Source: CALAZP01 sp964410725 (GTDB lineage Bacteria > Bacteroidota > Bacteroidia > Chitinophagales > Saprospiraceae). Taken from it: a stretch of 31,714 bases of DNA. Made by a program: the position numbers and the translations under genes. Shown here in pieces: positions 8,035 to 15,429 of this stretch (the first letter of the stretch is position 1; each line of letters begins with the position of its first letter). The notes under the pieces were generated by a model, which made no database searches, had not been told where the DNA came from, and saw only the letters and a list, made by a program, of their open reading frames with translations. The stretch lies in NCBI GenBank assembly GCA_964410725.1, contig CAYPID010000027.1:1-31714 (forward strand), read 5' to 3'.

Positions 8035-9147
8035 ATGATAGTAGGAGTTCCAAAGGAAATCAAGCCTAAAGAAAACAGAGTGGCCCTCACCCCATCCGGT
8101 GCAGTTGAATTAATTAATCACGGACACCAAGTTTATGTCCAGCAAAATTCGGGTCTTGGGAGTGGGTATTCAGATGAAGCCTATCGTGCTGTCGGTGCAG
8201 AAATTTTGCCAACCATTGCGGATGTTTACGCACAAAGTGAAATGATTTTAAAAGTCAAAGAACCAATTGCGGAAGAGTATGGACTGATAAAATCCCATCA
8301 TTTATTGTTTACCTATTTTCATTTTGCCTCTTCTTTACCATTAACCGAAGCTATGGTAGCAAGTGGAGCAACTTGCATCGCTTATGAGACCGTTGAATTA
8401 TCAGATCGATCCCTTCCATTATTGGTTCCTATGTCGGAAGTAGCTGGAAGAATGGCCATCCAAGAAGGTGCGAAATATTTAGAAAAACAAGAAAGTGGAA
8501 AAGGCAAGTTATTAGGAGGGGTGCCGGGGGTATTACCCGCTAAAGTATTAATACTCGGAGCTGGGATCGTTGGGGTGAATGCAGCTAAAATGGCTGCTGG
8601 TATGGGCGCTGAAGTTTTCCTCTTCGACCTCAACCTCAACAGATTAAGGTACTTGGATGATGTCATGCCCGCCAATGTCAAAACGATTTTTTCCAATCAA
8701 CACAATATTCAAACGCATATTCAAGACGCTGATCTAATTATTGGTGCGGTCCTAATTCCAGGTGCCAAGGCGCCCAAACTAATTAAAAAGGAGATGTTGA
8801 AGGATATGCAACCAGGAACTGTTTTAGTGGACGTCGCAGTGGACCAAGGCGGCTGCATTGAAACTTGCCAACCCACTACCCATGACCATCCTACTTTTAT
8901 CATTGATGAGGTAGTTCATTACTGTGTAGCTAATATGCCCGGTGCTGTTCCAATTACGTCCACCACTGCTTTGACTAACGCCACCCTTCCTTTTGCGATT
9001 AAGTTAGCTAACCAGGGTTGGCAGAAGGCTTGTAGTGAAGATACCGCTCTAAGCAAGGGCTTGAATGTAGTGAATGGAGCAATAGTATATAAAGCGGTAG
9101 CGGACGCCTTCGGCAAAAATTACCAGCCGCTGGAAGAAATTATCTAA
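8035..9147 (+). CDS. ald: Alanine dehydrogenase
   Basis: A 370-residue NAD-dependent enzyme interconverting L-alanine and pyruvate plus ammonia. The start MIVGVPKEIKPKENRVAL is diagnostic. Family catalytic residues are in their usual places: Arg15, Lys75 (ILKVKEP) and His96 (FTYFHFA), with an aspartate in VDVAVDQGG. The NAD-binding GAGIVG motif sits near 174-180. The length equals the family norm. It appears to be a single-gene unit bounded upstream by a terminator. Its stop overlaps by 4 bases the stop of the convergent gene. Confidence 0.97.
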   Translation: MIVGVPKEIKPKENRVALTPSGAVELINHGHQVYVQQNSGLGSGYSDEAYRAVGAEILPTIADVYAQSEMILKVKEPIAEEYGLIKSHHLLFTYFHFASSLPLTEAMVASGATCIAYETVELSDRSLPLLVPMSEVAGRMAIQEGAKYLEKQESGKGKLLGGVPGVLPAKVLILGAGIVGVNAAKMAAGMGAEVFLFDLNLNRLRYLDDVMPANVKTIFSNQHNIQTHIQDADLIIGAVLIPGAKAPKLIKKEMLKDMQPGTVLVDVAVDQGGCIETCQPTTHDHPTFIIDEVVHYCVANMPGAVPITSTTALTNATLPFAIKLANQGWQKACSEDTALSKGLNVVNGAIVYKAVADAFGKNYQPLEEII

Positions 9148-10469
9148 TACCCATTTTTTAAACGCTCCCAGCCATAATCTACTTTATGTTGGATAAAAGC
9201 ATCTGAGAATCCTCTTTTTTTGGCTTCGAAAAGAAGATTCTCAGCTTGCTCTAAATCTTTAATTTCCGTCAATAATTGGATGGTTAGGTTACCTTTAGTT
9301 TCACTTTCCAATTTACCTAAATCCTCCACCAATAAATTATTGAACCATTTGACGTCCTGATAGGCTGCCAATTGAATTCTGTAATCGTAAGTATCAGGCA
9401 TAAAACCCTCTACTATAAAGCCTGCATAGCCCTTCTGTTTTATGATTTCTAAAGTTTCCATCGCTATAGACCTGCGCTCGAAATTTCCCAATCGAACTTT
9501 GTACAAATCATTTTCCTGAATCACCCAAATAGGTCCATATACTTCTAAATCTTTGAAGGATTTTAAATCCGGATTATTAGATCCAGCCGATAATTGAATA
9601 GAAAAAGGAATATTTTGGGGAACATCAATGGGCGTTTCTTTGGGACGTAAAGCATATAAATCAAATCCGCCCTTTCCACCCATCCGATCTGAAGAAATCA
9701 ATACGGCTTGGCCACCGTCGTAATACCCCCAATCGTTGTATGCTGTATTGAATGGAAAAGGAAGAACCGTTGCTCGTTGAAAATCACCATCTAACCATTC
9801 ACTTTTGAATATATTGAATGTGCCCGATCCATCGTCAGAAATATCCGATGCAAAATATAAAGCAGCGCCATCAAAAAAAGGCGTGACCTCATTACCAGGG
9901 GTATTGACAGCAGGCCCTAAGTTTTCCGGAAAAGTCCATCCACCTACACTTGCCCGACTGACATAAATATCTAATCCACCATATCCTCCAGGGATGTCCG
10001 CTACAAAATAAAGTTTATTGCCATCAGGAGAAAAGCAAGGAAATCCGTAATTATATTCAGGAAGCTGATGAGGAAATAATTGATACCTATCTGGGGCAAT
10101 AGACTTATCCATCTTCAACTTTCCAATAATTAATTTCATACGCAATAAGCCTTGTTCAATTTCCAAGGCCTTGCCCGTAAAATTCGTCAAGGTAAGGGCA
10201 ATCAAATTTTTTCCTCTATTGGTGGAAACAAATGAGGTATTACTTGCAATATCTCTGGTGTCTTCCATTTGAAAATCATCAAAAGAAATACAAGTCTTCA
10301 ACTCATCATTCCTATTGAAAATTAATTCATTGAAATTCCAGACCGCACCGTATTCATTTGCAGCAGAATTACCAACTAAGTTAATCACCTCCAAATGATC
10401 TTGGCTCATCCCAACTGAAATTCCAGCAACCCAAAAACAAAACAAAATATTTGCGCGAATCCCAAACAT
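9144..10469 (-). CDS. Exported PD40 beta-propeller protein with two SPOR-like repeats
   Basis: A 441-residue protein with an N-terminal signal (MFGIRANILFCFWVAGISVG). Residues about 24-125 are an unassigned beta-rich region. Residues about 140-275 contain WD40-like/PD40 blades (FSPDGNKLYFVAD, YFASDISDDGSG, LISSDRMGG). Two SPOR-like repeats follow, about 289-354 (IQLSAG then YKVRLGNF) and 363-427 (YRIQLAAY then the helix ending at KKRGFSDAFI). SPOR domains bind peptidoglycan stripped of stem peptides, so a periplasmic cell-wall or division-linked role is inferred. PD40 proteins of Bacteroidota often end in an OmpA domain; here SPOR takes that place. The ATG at 10469 is chosen because it opens the signal peptide; longer frames would overlap the divergent gene. 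Confidence 0.8.
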   Translation of the reverse strand: MFGIRANILFCFWVAGISVGMSQDHLEVINLVGNSAANEYGAVWNFNELIFNRNDELKTCISFDDFQMEDTRDIASNTSFVSTNRGKNLIALTLTNFTGKALEIEQGLLRMKLIIGKLKMDKSIAPDRYQLFPHQLPEYNYGFPCFSPDGNKLYFVADIPGGYGGLDIYVSRASVGGWTFPENLGPAVNTPGNEVTPFFDGAALYFASDISDDGSGTFNIFKSEWLDGDFQRATVLPFPFNTAYNDWGYYDGGQAVLISSDRMGGKGGFDLYALRPKETPIDVPQNIPFSIQLSAGSNNPDLKSFKDLEVYGPIWVIQENDLYKVRLGNFERRSIAMETLEIIKQKGYAGFIVEGFMPDTYDYRIQLAAYQDVKWFNNLLVEDLGKLESETKGNLTIQLLTEIKDLEQAENLLFEAKKRGFSDAFIQHKVDYGWERLKNGY

Positions 10470-10547
10470 CTGATAAAACAAGTTTATTCGTATTGATATG
10501 AATGTCTTACTTTTACAAAGAAAAGAATAAAAAACAACTTTTAAAAA

Positions 10548-11363
10548 ATGTTGAAAGTCAGTCAATTATTGTACTATCCTATTAAATCTTTACCCGGCAT
10601 TTCAACATCGCAAATGCACCTGCAAAAACGGGGTCCACAATTTGATAGAAGAATGATGCTTATAGATGAAAATCAACAATTTCTATCTCAAAGAAAATAC
10701 CCTAAACTTTCCATTTTGGAATTAGAACACAAAAATCATTCCTTTTTTATTCGAGACCCTTACGGTCAACTTCCTGAATTAATAGTCTCTGAAACTCCAC
10801 CTAATGAGGGTTCAATTATTGAGGCAAGAATATGGGATGATTTGTGTTCCGTTATTGCTTTCAGTGAGGAGGCCAATTTATGGTTTACCGAATATTTAAG
10901 AAATCCCGTTCAACTGGTTTACCAACCTACCTTTGGTTTGCGAAAAGTAGACCAACGCTATGGCTTACCTGATGATGAGGTGAGTTTATCTGACGGTTAT
11001 CCCTACCTGGTTGTCACTACTGCTTCGCTCAGGAAGATCAACGATTGGACCGGTTTGGAATACGCATTGGAGCGATTCCGGCCTAATATTGTCATAGACA
11101 ATCAAATTGCATTTGAGGAAGATGACTGGAATAATATTTCTATTGGAGGGGTTCCATTTCGACTTCCTAAAAAATGCGCTCGTTGCAAAATGATTACTAT
11201 TGATCCACAAACTTCCGCAATCAATACTGATTATTCCAGTTTATTGGCCCCTTATAGAACCTTTGGCAACCAATTAATATTTGGAAAAAATGCTTGTGCG
11301 GATCAATTTGAATCCAGTATAAGCATTGAAGATGAGGTGAAGATTACCAGTAAAAATCAATAA
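10548..11363 (+). CDS. MOSC-domain protein, YcbX/mARC type
   Basis: A 271-residue protein with an N-terminal beta-barrel MOSC_N domain (about 1-120, opening with LLYYPIKSLPGI) and a C-terminal MOSC domain (about 125-265). RFRPNIVI and the cysteine motif CARC (210-213) are the hallmarks of proteins that bind the molybdenum cofactor via a cysteine, as in YcbX and mARC reductases of N-hydroxylated compounds. There is no C-terminal ferredoxin domain as in YcbX, so a separate electron donor would be needed. The substrate is unknown. Its 3' end overlaps the convergent prenyltransferase gene by 20 bases. Confidence 0.85.
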   Translation: MLKVSQLLYYPIKSLPGISTSQMHLQKRGPQFDRRMMLIDENQQFLSQRKYPKLSILELEHKNHSFFIRDPYGQLPELIVSETPPNEGSIIEARIWDDLCSVIAFSEEANLWFTEYLRNPVQLVYQPTFGLRKVDQRYGLPDDEVSLSDGYPYLVVTTASLRKINDWTGLEYALERFRPNIVIDNQIAFEEDDWNNISIGGVPFRLPKKCARCKMITIDPQTSAINTDYSSLLAPYRTFGNQLIFGKNACADQFESSISIEDEVKITSKNQ

Positions 11364-12210
11364 TAAAAGCCAAACCATAAATGAGGCTGGCCACTCCATT
11401 GGTAGTGAAAAAAGCGAGGTTTAACCGCTCGTATTGACTGGGTTTCACCAAGGTATGTTGATAGTAAAGTAGAAAGGTAAACAGTACTGAAGCTCCTATA
11501 AATATCATTTTAATAGGTCCATCTGAATTCCAAAAAAGAAATCCAACCACCATTATTATTAAGGCAGTAAAAAAGTGTAAACCATTACTTAGGTGAATAG
11601 CTCCTTTGGCTCCTAAAGCTACGGGAATGCTATTCAGGCCCATTTTTTGGTCAAAGGCTTCGTCTTGCAATGCATATAAAATATCGAAACCTGTTACCCA
11701 GGTCAGGACTAAACCGGAGAGCAGAATAGGTAATATAGCGAAAACTCCAGTCACTGCCAAGTAGGCTCCTAGCGGTGCTAATGCCAAACCAAGACCAAGT
11801 ACAAAATGACTGGCAGCAGTAAAGCGCTTAGTATAACTATAGCCCAGTACTACAAATAGTGCAACTGGGGATAAGTAAAAACAAAGAGGATTAATAAAAT
11901 AGGTGACCACAATAAAAAGTACGGCACTAATGAGGGTCAAAAGAAAGGCTGAAGTGGGGGAAACTTTTCCCGAAGGGATTTCTCTTTCAGCAGTTCTTGG
12001 ATTTAAACCATCGATATCTCTATCTAAGTATCTGTTGAATGCCATAGCGGATGTTCGCGCAAAAACCATGGAAAGAAGGACTAAAGCACCTAATTCTAAG
12101 CCTCTGGAAGCTTCTGGTTCATCGATTAGACCCAAATAAAATCCAATGAAAGCAAAGGGCAGTGCAAAAATAGTATGGCTAAACTTGACTAGGGATAGGT
12201 ACCTTTTCAT
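11344..12210 (-). CDS. UbiA-family prenyltransferase, possibly MqnP
   Basis: A 288-residue polytopic membrane protein (about eight to nine segments) of the UbiA superfamily, which attaches a polyprenyl chain to an aromatic acceptor. Both Mg-diphosphate motifs are present: NRYLDRDID (Asn59, Asp63, Asp67) and DILYALQDEAFD (Asp176, Asp183, Asp187). Sequence of this kind is usually labelled 4-hydroxybenzoate octaprenyltransferase. Since the window carries mqnD and Bacteroidota use menaquinone, the futalosine-pathway prenyltransferase MqnP acting on 1,4-dihydroxy-6-naphthoate is the better inference. The start codon lies four bases after the T-tract of a terminator-like hairpin, leaving no room for a separate promoter between them. 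Confidence 0.85.
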   Translation of the reverse strand: MKRYLSLVKFSHTIFALPFAFIGFYLGLIDEPEASRGLELGALVLLSMVFARTSAMAFNRYLDRDIDGLNPRTAEREIPSGKVSPTSAFLLTLISAVLFIVVTYFINPLCFYLSPVALFVVLGYSYTKRFTAASHFVLGLGLALAPLGAYLAVTGVFAILPILLSGLVLTWVTGFDILYALQDEAFDQKMGLNSIPVALGAKGAIHLSNGLHFFTALIIMVVGFLFWNSDGPIKMIFIGASVLFTFLLYYQHTLVKPSQYERLNLAFFTTNGVASLIYGLAFIIDFYW

Positions 12211-12213
12211 AGT

Positions 12214-12256
12214 AAAAAAACAGCCCGAGAGGCATGCGTACCTCGTCAGGCTGTTT
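12214..12256 (-). terminator. Terminator-like hairpin between the DUF1573 gene and ubiA-like gene
   Basis: AAACAGCC (12218-12225) pairs with GGCTGTTT (12249-12256), and an inner CGAG/CTCG pair (12226-12229 with 12242-12245) extends the stem. Read on the minus strand the stem ends in a run of seven T (12214-12220, partly in the stem). It begins 19 bases after the DUF1573 stop and ends four bases before the next start codon. It may be a partial terminator or an attenuator rather than a full stop. Confidence 0.75.
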
Positions 12257-12275
12257 GCAATATTTAAAGCATTTA

Positions 12276-12758
12276 TTAGTTAGCGGCAGCAACCACCTCT
12301 CCAGTTAGGTAAATGAAAGATTGTGGAGGGTTAGTATTAGCCGTAATAGTAACTTTTTGGCTTCTTTTTCCTCTTTTAGCCTTGCTGTTGAATTGAACAG
12401 TAATTTCTCCTGACTCGCCTGGAGCAACAGGTTCTTTTGGCCACTGAGGTACAGTACAACCGCAGCTTCCTCTGGCATCACTCAAAACTAAAGGCTCAGA
12501 ACCAGTATTGGTAAATTTGAATACCTGATTAACGATTTCACCTTCATCGATGGTACCAAAGCTGATTTGAGATTCCTCGAATGCAACTGTGGTAACAGGA
12601 CCAGTTGGTGCCTGAGGAGTTTGAGCAGAAGGCGTCACCGCCGCGTTAGGATTGGGTTGAGTAGCAGCTGCAGTAGATTCAGCATCTCCTCCACTTGAAC
12701 AAGCAGTCATAGAAACCGATACTGCAAAAGCAAAGGCAGCAAACTTGAATGATTTCAT
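12276..12758 (-). CDS. DUF1573 lipoprotein
   Basis: A 160-residue lipoprotein. A hydrophobic signal ends at Cys20 (SMTAC), followed by a Ser/Gly/Asp/Glu start and a low-complexity Ala/Thr/Pro/Gln linker to about residue 55. Residues about 60-155 form a DUF1573 domain (PF07610), an immunoglobulin-like ASH/MSP-type fold, with FGTIDEGE, FKFTNTG and the family signature SCGCTVP. The function of DUF1573 proteins is not established. The -3 residue Met is slightly unusual for a lipobox. It has its own candidate promoter at 12807-12814 and is followed by a terminator-like hairpin. Confidence 0.9.
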   Translation of the reverse strand: MKSFKFAAFAFAVSVSMTACSSGGDAESTAAATQPNPNAAVTPSAQTPQAPTGPVTTVAFEESQISFGTIDEGEIVNQVFKFTNTGSEPLVLSDARGSCGCTVPQWPKEPVAPGESGEITVQFNSKAKRGKRSQKVTITANTNPPQSFIYLTGEVVAAAN

Positions 12759-12806
12759 TTTAAAAAATTTTAATTATTAGAATCTAAATTGAATCGAAAA
12801 ACGATG

Positions 12807-12814
12807 CAAAAATA
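12807..12814 (-). promoter_or_regulatory. Candidate -7 element for the DUF1573 gene
   Basis: On the minus strand this reads TATTTTTG followed by CATCG, matching TAnnTTTG. It would give a 5' leader of about 40 bases. A clear -33 TTTG at the right distance is not seen. Confidence 0.4.
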
Positions 12815-12874
12815 ATGGTTATGCAACATTTTAAATAAAATATGTTGAAAAACTATTTTGTTGAATAATGTTAT

Positions 12875-12888
12875 CAACTCGAAAGTTG
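12875..12888 (-). terminator. Small hairpin after the PolX-like gene, weak terminator candidate
   Basis: CAACT and AGTTG form a five-pair stem with the stable loop UUCG on the minus-strand RNA, two bases after the stop codon at 12890. No T-tract follows, so intrinsic termination would be poor; an RNA 3'-end stabiliser is another reading. Confidence 0.3.
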
Positions 12889-12889
12889 T

Positions 12890-14575
12890 TTAATGAAAAC
12901 TCCTTTTTTTCTTTTGAATGTTCACCCACTCCTCAAATTCCTTTAAATTGAAACAAGAAAGGCATTTATCTGGGGTAAGCAATCCCTTCCTAGCGGTTAA
13001 GATCCCGTATTGAACGTCCTCAATTCCCGAAATAGCGTGTGCATCTGGATTTATTGAAATTAAAACATTTTTTTCCAGGGCATAAGGTATCCAACTCCAA
13101 TCTAAGTCTAACCTAAAGGGGTTAGCATTCAGTTCAATAGCAACATTGTGTTCGGCACAAGCTTCGATAATAACTTGGTGATTGATTGGATACCCTTCTC
13201 TGGAGAGTAATAACCGTCCCGTCGGGTGCCCCAAAATACTGGTGTGTTTTTGTTGGATGGCAGTTAAAATTCTTTGGGTGGCCTTCTCTTCATCCATTTT
13301 CAAGTTGCTGTGAACGGATGCAATCACCAAATCAAATCTATCCAGTATATCATTGGGATAATCTAACGATCCATCATTGAGGATATCACTCTCAATACTT
13401 TTGAAAATCTTAAACGGAGCCATTTTTTGATTCAGCTGATCAATTTCTTCCATTTGCTTCAAAACCCTTTCAGCGGATAATCCATTGGCATAAAAGGCAG
13501 ATTTAGAGTGGTCACTGATCACAAAGTATTCATAGCCCCTTTGCTGAACGGCCTTGGCCATTTGCTCTAAAGAATGAGTTCCATCACTATAGGTACTGTG
13601 GTTATGAATGATTCCTTTCTGGTGAGCAGGCGTAATCAAATTGGGTAATTGTTGTGTCGCTGCCCATTGGATGGCTTCCGGATTCCATCTGATTTCTGGG
13701 GGGATATAATCCAAATTGAAATGATCGAAAACTTCTCTTTCTGTTTTAAATCCATTAGAGTGGTCCTTCAGTTGCTCCTCAAAGGCTTTGAGAAACTCAG
13801 TAGTACTATTGTACTGAAAAGTTACCCAGCCAAATTCCTCTGGTGCAACTCTATAAACTGAAATGGTTAATCCATCCTCTGATTTATACTTTAGCATTTC
13901 AGTTGACTCCTCTAAAAGTTGGTATCCAGCGTTTTCGAAAATATTTTGAATGATTGAAAGGGAAACTTCATTTTTTATTAGGAGTACAATTTGATTCAGC
14001 ACTGGTAACCTTTGACGATATTCTCCAACAACTTCGAAAGCTTCCTCGCCTATTTTTTCTGACAGAGATTTCAAAATTGGCTGAAGTATTCGATCAGCGG
14101 TTGCATATCTAACATAGCCTTTAGCATTTTGAAAAAATGCTATTTTATTTTTAAGGTCTTCTTGAGTTTTGGGCCCAAAGCCTTTCAATTCCAACAGTCT
14201 GTTTTCCGAAATTGCATAAGAAAGTTCTCCAAGGCTTTCAATCCCCAATTCCTTCCATAGTACTTTTATTTTCTTGGGGCCAAAGCCTTTAATGGAGCAC
14301 ATTTCAATTAAACCTGCGGGGGTTTTTGACAAATATTGCTCTAGGGTGTCCATGGTACCCTTTTGGAGTAATTCTTCAATTTTCCCTAAAATGGCTTTTC
14401 CTATACCTTTGGTTTGACTCAATTCTTCTTGATTAAAATCCTGCAGGGGCTTGTCTAATCCTCGAATCGTTCGATACGCATTTTGGTAGGACTTAATTTT
14501 GAATGGATTCTCACTGTGAATTTCCATTAAATCAGCTAATAAACTAAACGAGGAAGCTATTTCTTTGTTATTCAT
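12890..14575 (-). CDS. PolX-like protein with intact PHP domain and degenerate polymerase site
   Basis: A 561-residue protein with family X DNA polymerase architecture. Residues about 1-85 are the 8-kDa domain with a helix-hairpin-helix (TKGIGKAIL), further HhH motifs lie at 95-101 (IKGFGPK) and 131-136, the palm/finger region is about 155-315, and a C-terminal PHP domain runs from about 320. The PHP metal ligands look complete: His324/His326 (HNHSTYSDG), Asp331, Asp355-His356, Glu395, His422, His450, Asp511-His513. In the palm, the GS...DxD motif is replaced: Gly184-Glu185, with Gln195 and Val197 at the aspartate positions, and Ser239 in place of the third aspartate. Polymerase activity is therefore unlikely, while 3'-5' exonuclease or phosphoesterase activity by the PHP domain is plausible. 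The ATG at 14575 is chosen over a TTG at 14599. Confidence 0.85.
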   Translation of the reverse strand: MNNKEIASSFSLLADLMEIHSENPFKIKSYQNAYRTIRGLDKPLQDFNQEELSQTKGIGKAILGKIEELLQKGTMDTLEQYLSKTPAGLIEMCSIKGFGPKKIKVLWKELGIESLGELSYAISENRLLELKGFGPKTQEDLKNKIAFFQNAKGYVRYATADRILQPILKSLSEKIGEEAFEVVGEYRQRLPVLNQIVLLIKNEVSLSIIQNIFENAGYQLLEESTEMLKYKSEDGLTISVYRVAPEEFGWVTFQYNSTTEFLKAFEEQLKDHSNGFKTEREVFDHFNLDYIPPEIRWNPEAIQWAATQQLPNLITPAHQKGIIHNHSTYSDGTHSLEQMAKAVQQRGYEYFVISDHSKSAFYANGLSAERVLKQMEEIDQLNQKMAPFKIFKSIESDILNDGSLDYPNDILDRFDLVIASVHSNLKMDEEKATQRILTAIQQKHTSILGHPTGRLLLSREGYPINHQVIIEACAEHNVAIELNANPFRLDLDWSWIPYALEKNVLISINPDAHAISGIEDVQYGILTARKGLLTPDKCLSCFNLKEFEEWVNIQKKKRSFH

Positions 14576-14620
14576 CAATACTTTTTTGCAGTTTTGCAAT
14601 TAACAAATAACAACTTAAAA

Positions 14621-15103
14621 ATGATGAGAACTGGAAGTTTATTTTTGCTGTTTTTTTTGTTGCTAGGCAGTAGCTGCCAAAAAGACAGCATTACTCGATT
14701 TGAAGATGAGCGCAGAGAAATACGCAAGTATTTGGAGGATTTGAACCTAGATTACCAAGAACATTCCACTGGGCTTTTCATTGTTTCAGATATTCCGGGA
14801 GAAACTTGTGCTGCGGGCCCATATGCTTGTTCTCCTAGCCCAAGTTCTCAGGTAGAAGTCAGGTATGTGGGGTCTTATTTGGATGGCGAGGTATTTGATC
14901 AAACGCAAGGAAATGCCACAGTAAAGTTTCGACTTTACAACCTGGTTTTAGGTTGGCAATACGGGTTGCAGCTTATGACTAAAGGAGAAACTGCCCGATT
15001 ATTCATTCCCTCTCGACTCGGATATGGCCCTAACCCTCCTGGTGGGATTAGAGCGAATGCCATTTTAGTATTCGAGGTAGAATTAATCGATTATGTCGAT
15101 TAA
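14621..15103 (+). CDS. FKBP-type peptidyl-prolyl isomerase lipoprotein
   Basis: A 160-residue exported protein with a lipoprotein signal ending at LLGSSC (Cys at 19), then a charged helical spacer and an FKBP domain (about 75-158). Recognisable FKBP positions are Tyr in VRYVGSYLDG, the FDQT segment, the Trp in LGWQYGL, and LGYGPNPP with the closing AILVFEVELID. Proline isomerase activity helping periplasmic folding is inferred. An insertion before the domain carries two cysteines (TCAAGPYAC) that could form a disulfide. The ATG at 14621 opens the signal peptide; a second ATG at 14624 is equally possible. It is divergent from the PolX-like gene across 45 bases. Confidence 0.85.
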   Translation: MMRTGSLFLLFFLLLGSSCQKDSITRFEDERREIRKYLEDLNLDYQEHSTGLFIVSDIPGETCAAGPYACSPSPSSQVEVRYVGSYLDGEVFDQTQGNATVKFRLYNLVLGWQYGLQLMTKGETARLFIPSRLGYGPNPPGGIRANAILVFEVELIDYVD

Positions 15104-15423
15104 GCCTGTGCTTTAGGTGTATTGAAATTCATGGGCGGGAAAGGAGGATTTTCCTGCTCTTGAATTTCTCCAAATTGGTTTTCAAACTTTTCAATATTAT
15201 CCGATAGGGCTTTAAGCAATTTTTTTGCGTGATGAGGGGTCAAGATGATTCGAGACTTGACTTTAGCTTTAGGGACATTGGGCAATAGTCTGATAAAATC
15301 CAAAATAAATTCGGAATGCGAATGAGAAATAATAGCGAGGTTAGAATAAATTCCTTCAGCAATTTCATCCGATAATTCAATATTTAATTGATTGGGCTTC
15401 ACAGGATTCTTGGGTTCTGACAT
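15100..15423 (-). CDS. DUF3467 protein
   Basis: A 107-residue cytoplasmic protein matching DUF3467 (PF11950): an N-terminal beta segment (LNIELSDEIAEGIYSNLAII), SHSHSEFILDFIRLLPN, a basic RIILTPHHAKKLL stretch and a C-terminal acidic/proline tail. Many bacterial and some archaeal genomes encode this family; I know of no firmly established function. The gene starts six bases after topA ends on the same strand, so co-transcription with topA is likely. Its stop overlaps the convergent FKBP gene by 4 bases. Confidence 0.88.
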   Translation of the reverse strand: MSEPKNPVKPNQLNIELSDEIAEGIYSNLAIISHSHSEFILDFIRLLPNVPKAKVKSRIILTPHHAKKLLKALSDNIEKFENQFGEIQEQENPPFPPMNFNTPKAQA

Positions 15424-15429
15424 TTTTTA

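Noticed and set aside
14584..14598. Direct repeat TTTTGCA-G-TTTTGCA between the PolX-like and FKBP genes
   Set aside because: Seven bases in an AT-rich spacer with no further copies; too weak to call a regulatory site.
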